Assembly (NCBI GenBank): GCA_029204225.1
Contig: CM055100.1
Location: forward strand, 48,091,666 to 48,155,665
Direction: 5' to 3'
Length of the DNA stretch: 64,000 bases
Source of the DNA: Diphasiastrum complanatum
Lineage: Eukaryota; Streptophyta; Lycopodiopsida; Lycopodiales; Lycopodiaceae
The position numbers were made by a program, and so were the translations under genes. The first letter of the stretch is position 1, and the number at the start of each line of letters is the position of its first letter. The notes beneath the pieces were generated by a model, which saw only the letters and a list, made by a program, of their open reading frames with translations, did no database searches and was not told where the DNA came from. Positions 31,468 to 43,479 of this stretch are shown in pieces.

Positions 31468-32641
31468 GCTTTTCTGACACAAGAAAATACAATTTTTGTA
31501 GTTTGACAAGGGTAAAAATCAAGATTTTCTATGATCTGAACAAGAAGAATCTTTGCTGAACTCAAAAATAGTATTTACTATAAATAGAATATTTTGAAAA
31601 CTCGACGAAGGTTCTGGTGAAGGATAGTAATACTGGTATTTTTGCAAAAAAGTGACTTTTGGCAAAAATATGGCAATATGACAACTGATCCTCTGAAAAC
31701 CTTTTTATTTTTGGTATTATTCTTCACGACCTAGCAGTAGATAGATCTGAATCACACCTATGCATGATGAATCAGACGAAGGTTCTTTTTTTTGTATTTT
31801 TAGGGTTTTGGTGATTTTTTGATGTTTTTTTGCGATTTTTCTGATGTTTCTGGAAATTTGTTGGAAATTAATCTTCACCCTTCAAACTGAAGGTTTTGTG
31901 AACAAAACCGAAGGTGTTTGCAACTCGGCGAAGGTTTCCTAAAAGAGGGCAAAAAGTTATCAGTTCTGATGATGCTTTTTGTCTCCTTTTGACCAAAATC
32001 TGGTAGATTTGACCAATTTTTGTTATTTTCTCTGATATTTCAGATCCAAATGGATCTTAAGATTGGTGATATGAATAGCTTTCCTTGTTTAACAATCAGA
32101 TTAGATTTCAAACAAGCAAATCCACTCAAATCAAGCTAAATCAATCCCAACTAATCCTAAATGTAGATCTAACACTATTCATGCCACGACAAGATGCCTA
32201 ATGCAAGCTAACCATCCAACAAACATGCTGTTCCATAATTTTATCTGAGTCAGATCTTCCATCTGAGAGGTCGGCGAAGGTTATTTTCCAAGAAATTGTT
32301 AGAAAAGTTGTTCAGAGAGTTTTTTTTCCAAAATAGCACTGTTGAACCTTCGCCGAGGCAACCTTCGCCTAGTGAACCTTCACCAATCTTATTTTTAGTT
32401 TCTGATGTTCCAGATCAAGTCTCTGTCAAATTTTGGATCAAATCTGATATATTCTGATTTGGATTCTGAGAGATTTATCATTTTTGAGAAGTATCGATTG
32501 ATTGTATTTCAAAAAAAATTTCATGATATAGAATCAGATTTTTGGAAAGAGGAATAGATCTAGCAGATCTGATCTGAGATAGTTTTTTGATTGAAAAATC
32601 TAGATCCAATCTCATTGTCTGCTTGATCTAAATTTGTAAAG
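31468..32641 (+). other. T1 untranslated leader with GCGAAGGTT motif array
   Basis: About 1.2 kb without coding sequence. GAAGGTT-type motifs occur on the plus strand at 31604, 31775, 31887, 31907, 31926 and 32271, and on the minus strand (AACCTTCGCC) three times at 32344-32384. The same motif returns after gag-protease at 41818-42103. Confidence 0.7.
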
Positions 32642-35235
32642 ATGGCTGGCCCTAGAGCTATTCCTGGAGGTGCTCCACAGGAAGTCAATCTAATCATTGT
32701 TACAAGAGCACCCCATTTAGATCTACCCAAATATAATGGATTAACAGATCCAGTTAGATTTCTTCATATCTATGCTGAATCCTGTGAAGTCTATGGCAAA
32801 ATTTTCTCTCAAGATAAACTTAAGTTGTTTCCTATGGCCTTAACAGGCGCAGCACAAGATTGGTATTATAATCAAGATGAAACTGAGTGTACAGATTGGG
32901 AGGTTGTTAAACGAGCCCTCATCACACGGTTCAAATCGCGGAAGTTTATGGAAGACCCTTTCTCACTTTTAAGTAAAATTAAAATGAAAAAGCAGAAAAT
33001 GGTTCGAGATTACATTGAACGGGTGAAACGTCTCAGATCTGAATGCGAACCTGAGCTGATTAATGAAAATGCCATGATTATGTGATTTTTGTCAGGTCTA
33101 CCTAAATGGATCATACGTGAGCTGAAACGCCATAATGAGTATGCACTCTTGCAAAATGCTATGGACGATGCAATTCGGGAGGAGGATGAAGATTCAGATG
33201 ATGAGCCAAATATCAGTATGTTGCCTTATACAGCAGGGCAAACTACTACGACATCTACCACTATTGCATCAACAAATGCCAACGCTACTACAGAAATGAT
33301 GCTCAATGAGTTCGAGAAACTTAGGAAGGACCAGCAAAAACAGATGGAAAAATTGTAGTCGCAATTTGAAGAAAAAATCAAAACATTGGAAAATTTCCAT
33401 GGACAAGTGAACAAGGAACCTGAGAAGTTTGCGAAGACTTTTCCTACCAAGGAAAATGTCTGGTGTTCTATTTGTACAGAAAATCACACAGTGAACGAGT
33501 GTCCTCAATTGAAAAAACGAATGAAAATCAGTGTTTTCCATTTGTGTAATTCACCTGATCATGAGACTGCTTTTTGCAACTTCAATCCTCGGATAATTCA
33601 GCAACGGTATGTCCAAATGGGATATCGAGAACCACAGTATGGAGGAAATCCAGCAGCTAGACCTCGACAATCTGCTCTTGGATACCCAGAACGTTTAGCC
33701 TTACCTGCCCCACCAAAGCACTCTGCTCCTCCTGCCAATTTGATGGAACCAGAACCATACATAAGTGTTGAGTAATGGAACTATGGTAACGATCAAGAAG
33801 GATGATCTTCAGGTGGATCTTCATAACAATATGCTATTTATGCTGCCACTCAACAAGAAGCCTCTAGAAATTGGACCAGAACACCACTTGGATGCTTTGC
33901 ATGTGGAGAAAATCATAGAGTTGTAGAATGTCCAAATAAAGAAAAATTTGTACCATTCTGTCGTGATTGTGGTTATGGGCATGGCTATAAAGATTGTCTA
34001 GGAAGACCGAAGCCACCACCAGCTACAGCACCTGTAAATTTGATAACAATCAGGCAAAGACCAGTTGCTCAGAATAAATCAAGTGCACCCTTGATGGTGG
34101 TCACCAAAGCACAGAAGCAGAAAGAACCAATAGTGGATCCAGTACCTGCTGATTCTATACCATTGAATGATATACCAACAGCATCGGGAGTCTATCCAAA
34201 TCTTAATGCAGAAAAACAAAGATATCAGAATATGAGACAGTGGATTAAACATCTGCAAGAAGAGGAGGAACTTGATGCTGCTAAAGCAACAACTAAAGTT
34301 CATTCTTCACCATTGCAACCTCCAAGGAATTTACGTACGGATATGAATGATCAGTTACATCATCATGAAGAACCCTTCAAGATGACTAAACCGGAAGCAC
34401 CGCAAACAGAACTGCTCATGAACATTTTGTCTAGCAAGATCAATATTTCATTGGGAGAGTTCCTGAAGTTGGTGCCAAAAGAAAAAGAAGTCTTAGCGCA
34501 AAAGTTAGCTCAAGAAGAACTAGAAGTCCATCAAGAGCCACTTTTTTGTGCTGGATTTGAAGAATTTAATGAAGTACTCCATGTTGAAGCTGCTTGGAAA
34601 AGTGAACAAAAGAATATCACTCTGTCGATACAACATAGACGATTTCCTAAAGAAGCAGCCATGATAAATGGCGGTTCAGGAGTTAAACTTATTTCTACAA
34701 AGCTATGTGCAAAGTGGGGCCTTACAAAAATCAAGTCTGCTACTTTTGCTATTAAGCTCGCTGATCAAACGACAGTTCGTCCACGAGGAATGGTTGAAGA
34801 TATACCTGTCGAAATTGCGGGAGTACAGTTTGTCATTACTTTCGCAGTCATGGCCTTACCAGAAGTGCCAAATGTCTACCGAGTTCTATTAGGACGTCCA
34901 TGGTTACGAGTTGCGCAAGTAATTCATATCTGGGGTACCGGAAAAATCACTTTTGACATTGTGAACGTGTAGTTAAAGTTGATCCTACAACTTGGACTAT
35001 CAAACTAGTGGTTCAAAAAGAAGATGACGATTCGTCAACAACGGATCACACTTGTGACCGATCAGAGAAAAATTTGGGAGTTCATTACGATTCTCAAACG
35101 GATACTGTCAATTGGAATGAAGCTCTTGCAACGATTGATTGTACAGCAGGATATATGTGTCAACAAGATAATCAATCAAATTTGAGCAAGATTTCATTGT
35201 TAGATCGAACTTTGGATACACCAATTGTCAAAGTA
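32642..35235 (+). pseudogene. Gag-protease of T1 (first part, before nested insertion)
   Basis: ATG at 32642 opens a Retrotrans_gag domain (YNGLTDPVRFLHIY, AAQDWYYNQ, TRFKSRKFMEDP). It stays in one frame to 34972 but has in-frame stops at 33083, 33356 and 33773. Zinc-knuckle-like motifs CSICTENHTVNEC, CFACGENHRVVEC and CRDCGYGHGYKDC have the spacing CX2CX3HX4C, one residue shorter than canonical. The protease site reads INGGSGVKLIS near 34664-34695: the catalytic Asp is Asn (AAT) where T2 has Asp. The LLGRPWLR motif follows at about 34890. After a stop at 34970 the C-terminal tail continues in another frame to about 35235, where the minus-strand element begins. Confidence 0.8.
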
Positions 35236-36075
35236 CAGCAAAATGGACCAAGAATAGATCTTAATCAGATCCACAAGTGTGATTGGAGGTTAGATTAGAT
35301 CAATCTATCAATCTACACAAGATTAGATAGCATATAGATCAAATCTAGATGAATAAATCTAACAAGAACAATCATTATTGATCAAAACTTGTACTTGTTG
35401 GTTTCACACGTGTGAATACCTATCAGAGTACATACATTAGGCTGAGAATAAAGTATACTAAGCTTAGAACCCAATCAATGCATAAAAACACAAGACAAAT
35501 AGAGAGAATAGCTAGAATTGCTCCAAAACCAAGATTTAGCTTTCTTGTCAATTATGGCCAACTGAGCCACCATATATACACAAGAGCTGATGCTTACTCA
35601 GCTGATTTGGCACGTGTGAGAGTGCCTACTCATCAAAGGATCCACCAATAATCATCAATATGGCACATGGACCAAGTTTCCTAACTTATATCCACCTCCC
35701 TTGATTTTAGGCAATTTTCCTAATTTATAGGGACTTGCACAAATATCTACTACAAGTTGGATCTCACCTACTACTGATGTTTTCACACATGTGAGCAGTC
35801 CTTGGCACGTGTGAGATCACTCCTATCCATGTGAAATAGCTTTTCCTACCAATAAAATGATGCCAAGTGGCATATAGCTAGAAAACTAGATTTTGGCCAT
35901 TTTAGCCACTAGATCTCAAATGAAATGGTATGTACAATCTATATGACTCATCTAAATGATAAATGAATTTATTTCACATGTGGGAACAGGCTCCACACAT
36001 GTCTAATGATGATATGTACTACTCATAATGGTATTTACAAGATTTGATCAAGTTAGCTTTTGCCAATTTTAACAC
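35236..36075 (-). mobile_element. 3' LTR of pol-less element N
   Basis: Direct repeat partner of 40133-40964. In minus orientation it starts TGTTAAAATTGGC and is preceded by the polypurine tract GAGGAGGAG (complement at 36076-36084), which fixes the element as minus-strand. It includes several CACGTGTGA/CACATGTGA palindromes. The target-site duplication could not be recognised. Confidence 0.8.
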
Positions 36076-36222
36076 TCCTCCTCAAAACTAACTTGATAAA
36101 AATATGATGATATTGAGATTGACTCCATGGGCTGAATTGGTCTTCAAATATGGATCCTTGCTGGTTCAAAGGTGTGAAGATCAGCCAATGAGCTTGATGC
36201 TGATCCAAAATCACCATATCCA

Positions 36223-38076
36223 TCATAATGCCTCTTTGATGTTGACTTTTTTGATGAACTTGAGAGCTTTGCACCATCCTAGCACCTCTTTCATTGATTT
36301 GTTCCATCCTTGAAGCATATGGTTGATCCAAAAGCTCCTCCTCCTTGAAAATAGCTGCAACTCCATGAGAAAATAAAGAGTCCTTCTTGACTCATGAGGA
36401 TCACAAAGATCCAACATCATGTTACCAAGATCTCGAGGATTAGGCTCATCAACATTGGCAAGACTATGCATGCTATAATAACAAAGAGTTTGTATCATAT
36501 CTTCATGCTTGGTTACCATGCTAATCTCAGATCTGATGAGGCTAGATACTTCATGACGGAGATAAGTTTCCTTAGAGGATGATTCACTTTCTCTCATAAA
36601 GAGTTTACAATTTGCCTCAATACATGAAAAGAAACAATTTTTCACACTATGAGTGGACAACTCACTCATGCTCTTGCAAGACTCAAGAGCATACATTTGA
36701 TGAAATAACCATTTGCTTTCTAAATGATCTAAAATCAATTTCATATCATTAAGAACATCAGCTATGTTCTCAAGAGAGACACCATACTCAACTAGTATTG
36801 CTTTACTCCAACTTTGAAATGCAAAAGTCTCACTGAAGCAAATTGATTCACCAAATGACATAAGAGAAGCAACCATGAGATGTATCCTACTTGAAATGTG
36901 CTCCTCTTTCCCTTGAAATGTGAGCCATATGAGCTCAACCATGTCTCTTGATATTCTTCTTGGAATCATAACTTGAGAAGGACTCTCCTCCTCAATCCTT
37001 GGCACACTTGAACCTCGAGATGACTCCTCAAGATCAACTTCTTGGTGCTCCTTCTTGATGGAAATCCAAGATCTCCATGTCTCAAAATGATCACAACAAA
37101 CATGATCATATAATGTGCACTTCATATGATCATCAACATTACTTATGCTAGAAACATAAGTCCAAAAATCACCAAAACTTGGCTTGATTTTTCTAATATT
37201 GAAATCAAGAAGTATTTTCATCTCAATAAGGCTAACTACTTGCTTATGGATATAAGTGTCCACTTTGGATGCTTCACTTATTCTCATAAGAAGTTTACGA
37301 CTTGCCTTTAAAATTGAAAATTTACAATCTTCAACATTATGAATGAACACATCATTCATGATCTTATTGAAACCAACAAAAAATACATTATGAAGACATT
37401 TCCATTTCCTTGACTTCATATTCAATGTAAGTTTACAAGGAAAACATGCTTTGCTATCTATTAAGGCATCACACTCAACTAGTATTGCCTTAATCCACCT
37501 TTGAGATACAGAAATCTCTTCAAAGCAAAATAGTTCTTCATAAGATTTCATGAGAGCATAAATGAAACTATTTTCATTTTGTGATTGCTCCTCAATCTTT
37601 CTTGGTTTCTCTTGGATCATAACAATAAATTTGAACTTTTCTAAAGTTCTAAGCAAAATGCTTTCCAAGGACATGAAATAAATCCAAGTGACATTTATCT
37701 TTGCATCTTGAACCAAAAAATTCACTTCCAAATGCAAAACTTCAAAAGGTTTGAAATGTGTGATGATGGACTTTTGAAGACAAATTTTGTAAGTCCTTGT
37801 GAGGCTCCAAGCCTCATGCATCTTTCCACAAAGGAAACACCTTTCCTTGGATTTTTCCTTCTTGCCTTTGCACTTTGAACTTGAAGCTCCATCCTGCACC
37901 TCGGCCCCCTTGCTTTGGTTCTCCTTGGATGGATTGGTCTTCATTTGGTAGCATCTTGAGACAAAACGATCTCTCTTGCCACAAAGGTTGCATTTAGGAT
38001 CCTTACTTGTCTCCAATAGGTTTCCACCTATTGATGCCATGATGAGGAAGTAAAACCTTGTGATATTACTTTTCAA
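36223..38076 (-). CDS. 617-aa protein of pol-less LTR element N, gag-like zinc knuckle remnant, function unknown
   Basis: The single long frame of element N. A better start may be the Met at residue 13 (MASIGGNLLE). The N-terminal 95 residues contain CNLCGKRDRFVSRC, a zinc knuckle with Arg in place of His (CX2CX4-R-X4C), a Lys/Ser-rich linker, and CFLCGKMHEAW, a second partial knuckle. The remaining 500 residues are alpha-helical in character and Cys/Ser/Leu-rich. Two halves look alike: FCFEEISVSQRWIKAILVEC (about 190-210) and ICFSETFAFQSWSKAILVEY (about 405-425), each followed by a similar helical region. No protease, RT or integrase motif is present. This suggests a gag-derived or structural protein mobilised in trans; function is not assigned. 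The uninterrupted frame argues for recent selection. Confidence 0.6.
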   Translation of the reverse strand: MKSNITRFYFLIMASIGGNLLETSKDPKCNLCGKRDRFVSRCYQMKTNPSKENQSKGAEVQDGASSSKCKGKKEKSKERCFLCGKMHEAWSLTRTYKICLQKSIITHFKPFEVLHLEVNFLVQDAKINVTWIYFMSLESILLRTLEKFKFIVMIQEKPRKIEEQSQNENSFIYALMKSYEELFCFEEISVSQRWIKAILVECDALIDSKACFPCKLTLNMKSRKWKCLHNVFFVGFNKIMNDVFIHNVEDCKFSILKASRKLLMRISEASKVDTYIHKQVVSLIEMKILLDFNIRKIKPSFGDFWTYVSSISNVDDHMKCTLYDHVCCDHFETWRSWISIKKEHQEVDLEESSRGSSVPRIEEESPSQVMIPRRISRDMVELIWLTFQGKEEHISSRIHLMVASLMSFGESICFSETFAFQSWSKAILVEYGVSLENIADVLNDMKLILDHLESKWLFHQMYALESCKSMSELSTHSVKNCFFSCIEANCKLFMRESESSSKETYLRHEVSSLIRSEISMVTKHEDMIQTLCYYSMHSLANVDEPNPRDLGNMMLDLCDPHESRRTLYFLMELQLFSRRRSFWINHMLQGWNKSMKEVLGWCKALKFIKKVNIKEAL

Positions 38077-40132
38077 AATCTAATTTGTGACTCTCAAGAA
38101 ACTAGATTTGAACACATTCAACAATCTAGAAGGATCTACACAAGATCAATCAGAGATCGAATGTGGTCGAAGGTCACCTCATTGTCGCCTGTCATGTAGG
38201 GCTGCCACATGGCAAACCATGCAGGGGGTTTGCCACGTGGCAAGCACCATAGGCCTACCATAGGCTTGTGTAGTAGGCCACATGTGCATGTCATAGGCCT
38301 GCTATCTGCCAACCTTGTTGCAGGCTGGCACATGGCAAGCCACGTAGGTCGGGGACACATGGAAAATATGCAGACTTGGGGTTGCCACATGACAAACCAT
38401 GTAGGCTTGATTGGACCTAGAAAGAAAGAAAGTTTTATCAATGTCTTTTCCATGCCAAAGGCATATAAGACTAATGAAGTACATGTCAAGTATGTGGTAA
38501 CCATGGGAGCGTATAAAAACGTCTCCATCAAATCACGAAAATCAGATCCAAACACCCCTATTGGTCTCAACAAATACCAATGAATCTTCCTCTTGAGAGT
38601 TGGAATGGATTTGAAAAGATTTGACACCTAGATTTTCCTTTTCTCTTGACTAGTTCTCTCAACTTTTGAGATTCTTGAACAAAGTATGGGTTTTGTTTCA
38701 AATACTTGAAAAACAAACTTAGTCACTTCTTTTGGACTCACTCTTGACCCAAATAATCTCATTCTTGAGATTTGGATTGAATTTGATTTGATTTGACAAC
38801 AAATTAAACCACTAATTTTCACAAAAAAAGGATCTACACTAGATCACAAAAACTTGACATGTAAACTTGATTAAAACACACAAAGATAAGATCCAATCAC
38901 CCCTTTTGGAATCCCTCTTGACCCAAAGAATCTCACTCTTGAGATTTGGAATGGACATGAAATGGTTTGATAACAATCTATGTCAATAATTTTTCACCAA
39001 GCTTAAAAATTAGACATCTAGAGATTCACAGAGATCCCAATCATGTATGAACACTCAAATATAGATTCCTTCCTGTTCTAGACTCCCAATGGGATCACAA
39101 CTTGACCGTCACACTCTCACAAAGAAAATTGAATGGAACTTATTTGAGTTTCACACATATAATTTCAAAGTTTTGCTCAAAAAATTGAATTCATTCACCC
39201 CTATTGGACTCCACCAAGTACCAATGACTCTACCTCTTTAGAGTTGGAATGAAATTCAAATTTTCAGAAATGTGATGCTTCTCTCTCACTAAGATATGTG
39301 CTTACAAAGAGCTAAATCCACTTAGCAAGATTTGATCACAATGAATAAGACAATTTCTCCACCAAAGTCAAGAATTGAGTTACTAGTTCTTGCCCTCTAC
39401 AAAGGAAGGATCTCTTGAAAATTTTGGATCAACCACGACACATATGCCTCACTCACATTTATGACTTTAATTAAAGTAAAAAACACACTCACACACTTGA
39501 GTAGGGGTGAACAATGTGACTTGGATCTCAAATTTTTCTCCTAGTACTTGCCAACAATTCTTATCACCTTGTATTGGTAGATTTTGCCTTTATGAGTGTT
39601 TGTGCTTTAGAAATTCACTAAGATTTCACTTGGAGGACTGATCCAAGAGTGTCTTCTAGCATTTAGATGCTTCTAGACTCAGCCCTTTCACTCTTGAACA
39701 ATCTAGAATGAAGGTATAATGGATTTCAATCTCTCCCCTTGCAAATCACTCTTTAATCTTTGATTTATAGCACTCTTTCTCTCTCAACTTCAATGTACAC
39801 TCAAAAAATCAGAGAATCAAATTCAATGTACTGTAAACAAGCTTTAATCCATCTATATGATTGATCTAAACCAAGAACAAATCAATGGAATAGAAACAAT
39901 GCAAGTGAAAGCTTGAAAAATGCACTAAATTGACTCAAAATTGGGTGTATGAAGCTCCTATATGTTCGCACACGTGTGGAAAGTACACCTGCAGCCCACA
40001 ACAAGATTTGGTACAAATATGATGGTTCTAGCTATCCATTCAACCTCGCTACCTCAATATTAGCTTGTTTCCAAAAACCTACCAATTTGGGTATAGTTTA
40101 GATCAATGTCTTAAATGAACTTGTACTTGGCT
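38077..40132 (-). other. Leader region of element N with internal repeats
   Basis: Two kilobases without a convincing gene. It holds a G/C-richer block at 38190-38410 with repeated CCACATGGCAAACCATG-like strings. Segments resembling CACCCCTATTGGACTC...GAGAGTTGGAATG recur near 38551, 38724, 38896 and 39195; the first three are about 172 bp apart. No standard PBS is recognisable next to the LTR at 40132. Confidence 0.55.
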
Positions 40133-40964
40133 CAGCAAAATGGACCAAGAATAGATCTTAATCAGATCCACAAGTGTGATTGGAAGTTAGATTAGATCAA
40201 CCTATCAATCTACACAAGATTAGATAGCATTTAGATCAAATCTAGATGAATAAATCTAACAAGAACAATCATTATTGATCAAAATTTGTACTTGCTGGTT
40301 TCACATGTGTGAAGAGTACGTACATTAGGCTGAGAATAAAGTATACTAAGCTTAGAACCTAATCAATGCATTAAAACACAAGACAAATAGAGATAATAAA
40401 CTAGAATTGCTCCAAAACCAAGATTTAGCTTTCTTGTCAATTATGGCCAAACGAGCCACCATATATACACAAGAGCTGATGCTTACTCAGCTGATTTGGC
40501 ATGTGTGAGAGTGCCTACTCATCAAAGGATCCACCAATAATCATCAATATGGCACATGGACCAAGTTTCCTAACTTATAGCCACCTCCCTTGATTTTAGG
40601 CAATTTTTTTAATTTATAGGGACTTGCACAAATATCTACTACAAGTTGGATCTCACCTACTACTGATGATTTCACACATGTGGGCAGTCCTTAGCACGTG
40701 TGAGATCACTCCTATCCATGTGAAATAGCCTTTCCTACCAATAAAATGATGCCAAGTGGCATATAGCTAGAAAACTAGATTTTGGCCATTTCAGCCACTA
40801 GATCTCAAATAAAATGGTATGTACAACCTATATGACTCATATAAATGATAAATGCATTTATTTCACACGTGGGAACAGGCTCCACACATGTCTAATGATG
40901 ATATGTACTAGTCATAATGGTATTTACAAGATTTGATCAAGTTACCTTTTGCCAATTTTAACAC
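40133..40964 (-). mobile_element. 5' LTR of pol-less element N
   Basis: 832 bp, highly similar to 35236-36075 with scattered substitutions and small indels. Minus-strand start TGTTAAAATTGGC at 40963. On its right the T1 gag-protease tail resumes, so N is a clean nested insertion into T1. Confidence 0.8.
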
Positions 40965-41499
40965 CAACCACGTGATCACTAAATATACTAGTGTAGCCTG
41001 GATATCAACGGAACCTACACCAGATCCGATTGAGGATGATCTCATACCAGTGAGCCATGCCTAGACTTATGATGTCAATGCTGAACTTACGGATGAGCAG
41101 ATTCTAAATCATATGGATCCGACCAAATTTGGAGTGCATAATGTTCCTGATGAACCAACAATAAAATTGCCCAAAGCAGTTATATTGAAGGAAGATAGGA
41201 TCACAGGATCGATGAAAAGTGCCACCCTTACTGGATAAAGACAAAGGAAAAGTCGAGGATGATTTTACAAGTCAGAATTCTAGTAAGATATCATCGTCTA
41301 GGAAGTCTTCACCTTTGAAGGAGAGTTTATCTTCTCAGAAGTCATCACCTCCATGATCAATTCCTGCTAAGAAGGCTAAGCAAAGATCCCGCAGCCAAGT
41401 GACTATGCACTTGGATGGAAAACGATTTGATACTCCGGTGAATGGCAGCCTTTTACGCAAGTTTTGGCAGTCTGCTCCGCCAGTTCAGCAAGCCTGATC
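40965..41499 (+). pseudogene. Gag-protease C-terminal tail of T1 (second part)
   Basis: Resumes T1 after element N. TSVAWISTEPTPDPIEDDLI and ELTDEQILNHMDP align with VAWLSAEPIENPVDDDLVPW and ELTDE of T2 (50739-50850), which proves the two flanks were once continuous. The frame has several stops and ends VQQA at about 41499. RT, RNase H and integrase do not follow. Confidence 0.75.
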
Positions 41500-42345
41500 T
41501 CAATGGTTTTTTAATTTTATTTGTTCTTCAATTTTTTTTTTTTTTCAATATTTAAATTGCTGAGTTTTTTGGAAAAAGACAGTTAAAAAATAAAAATAAG
41601 AAAAAAAAATAAAAAGAAAAGAAAAGCAAAAATTGAAAAAAGACTGATGAGCAAAAAAGTCAAAAAGTCATCAGCATGAGAAAAAGAAAGCACAGTATTT
41701 TTGATGGAAAAGGACTTAGAAAATCATTGTTTTGGTCAAATGTGGCCTATATAGGACCAGAAACCTTTGCTGAGCTCTCAGATTGTAAATCCACTCTAGA
41801 TTTATCTAATTTGAGGTGGGCGAAGGTTCCTATCCAAGAAAACTCCAGTTTTTGAGTCAGACGAAGGTTCAGTGATATGCCATTTTGGGAACCTTCGTTG
41901 AGCACCTTAACCTAATTATCAACCTTCGTCGACCTACTAGATGATCTTAAAATGTCCAAATTAGATTGTCCATAGGTTCAGATTGTGAAAAAATACATTA
42001 TGACAGTACATGGGCGAAGGACCTTCCTGGGCGAAGATTCATCCTTCGCTAGACCTGAAAAACGTTCGCCTGATAGGTTCAGATCCCCAGAAACCTTCGT
42101 CGAGATTTTTATAGGTTTTTTTCACAGTATTGTACATGTCTACAAATTTTTGTTCAAGTGATCAGCCAAACTAGTATTCAGTGTAATGGACCCACCAAAT
42201 TCACCTATAAGTAGGCTGAATTCGATTCATTCCTCACTTGTGCTAGAGAAGCTCTTGCAAATTTTTCCTATGACCAAAGCCTTCCAAATTTCCTGAACTG
42301 CTTTTTGATATACATTCACGCGTCTTACGTATCATTCTGATCACC
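41500..42345 (+). other. T1 spacer between gag-protease and extra ORF, with GCGAAGGTT motifs
   Basis: In place of pol there is an A/T-rich stretch (41525-41700) and then about ten GCGAAGGTT/AACCTTCG motifs in both orientations between 41818 and 42103, the same motif as in the T1 leader. No coding sequence is recognised. Confidence 0.7.
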
Positions 42346-43330
42346 ATGTCTTCTACTGATACTTCCCAATCTCCTCGTTATACTATCCATCGTGATGTCC
42401 CATCTGCAACGAACATCATGTCCCATCTGCAACGGACATCATGATCCTTCCTAGCACAAGCATGGTCACTCAGTGGATGACCCTTGTAGAGCCTCTGCTC
42501 ACTACAATGGGTATTCATGAGAGAGCTTTTTCTGGCAGAATCAACATGGATTTCATCACTCTTGCGTTCAGTACGTGGAAGGAAGAGAAATCCAAATTTT
42601 ATATCACTTTTCAGGGAGCCACACACAAGATGCGCATCACTGAGGCCACCCTGCAACCATAGGTATAGCGTGAAGTACACAGGCCTCACCCAATGACAAG
42701 CAGACCAAACATGCCATCAAGCCGTACATTGACCTCACCAATGATCTTCACTGGACCAACAATGAATACCTCCTTGAAGCCATCACTGAGCATGTCATAC
42801 ACGATGCTTCCCAGCTACTGAATAATTCCTGATGGTTGGCAATCTCAGGAAAGACCACATCACGTCACAGATCCTCCATAGGATAGTTGATTCCTACACC
42901 AAGTTGGCCAAAGCCCCTCTTGAACCATATAATTGGTTCAAGATTGTTTATGGTGAGCGCAAATGAGCTATTAAGGGCAATATTAAGCAGCAGTTTGCAG
43001 CTGGCTCTTTGTTGTCTCTTCTAGCCACTTCCCACCTAGAAAACAAAATCCATGGTTTCCACCTAGATTCTATGCTTTCGGTCTACGAAGAAGCACCGGC
43101 CAAGTAGTCTCACCAGGCCTCGAGTTCGCATAGTCGTCGTCGTCCACACAGCGAGATCGTCATTCCTGACTCGCCTTCCGCGTCACGATGTCGCACTAGG
43201 CATACATCGTCAGCTGCGCTGCCACCCCCTGCTGCTGTTCGCACTAAACTTCCTATTCCCCCTGCCTCTGATGCTTCCTATTCCCCCTGCCTCTGATGCT
43301 TCCCTCGCCTCAGCTTCCACACAAGGACAG
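42346..43330 (+). pseudogene. Extra ORF (aORF) of T1, N-terminal domain, decayed
   Basis: ATG at 42346. With frame corrections the segments IHRDVPSAT, INMDFITLAFSTWKEEKSKF, YITFQGATHKMRI, NNEYLLEAITEHVIHDASQL and LRKDHITSQIL align with T2 (48000-48734) segments IQRDIPEAT, INMGLALHAYTTWDEKKTRF, FLYQGTMYKVRI, NNGYLIDAITEPVIQAAAHL and FRKDRIQSKLL. Stops at 42661 and 42964, frameshifts near 42420 and 42830. The C-terminal part becomes Ser/Pro/Arg-rich and is lost near 43330. I do not recognise this domain. Confidence 0.6.
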
Positions 43331-43479
43331 TCCGTGACCATTGGGGCTACCATTTCCATCACAACTGCCCAGGCCGCCTCACCCCCGCACACCGAAGCCA
43401 CTTCGGGACTCGAAAAATTCGAGACTCGAATTGTCAACTCAAATTTTTTCAAAGAATCAAAGGGCCCTTTGTACTGTCA

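Noticed and set aside
36223-38076. 617-aa frame as a host gene or a canonical Gag-Pol
   Set aside because: It lies between paired LTRs in element orientation, so it is an element gene; no protease, RT or integrase motif, so it is not Gag-Pol.
38136-38627. Trp/Pro-rich minus-strand frame and its plus-strand partner
   Set aside because: Both frames arise from a short GC-richer repeat (CCACATGGCAAACCATG-like) in the leader of element N; no domain.
35231-40969. Target-site duplication of element N
   Set aside because: Flanks (AAGTA left, CCAAC right) do not match under any plausible border, so none is claimed.
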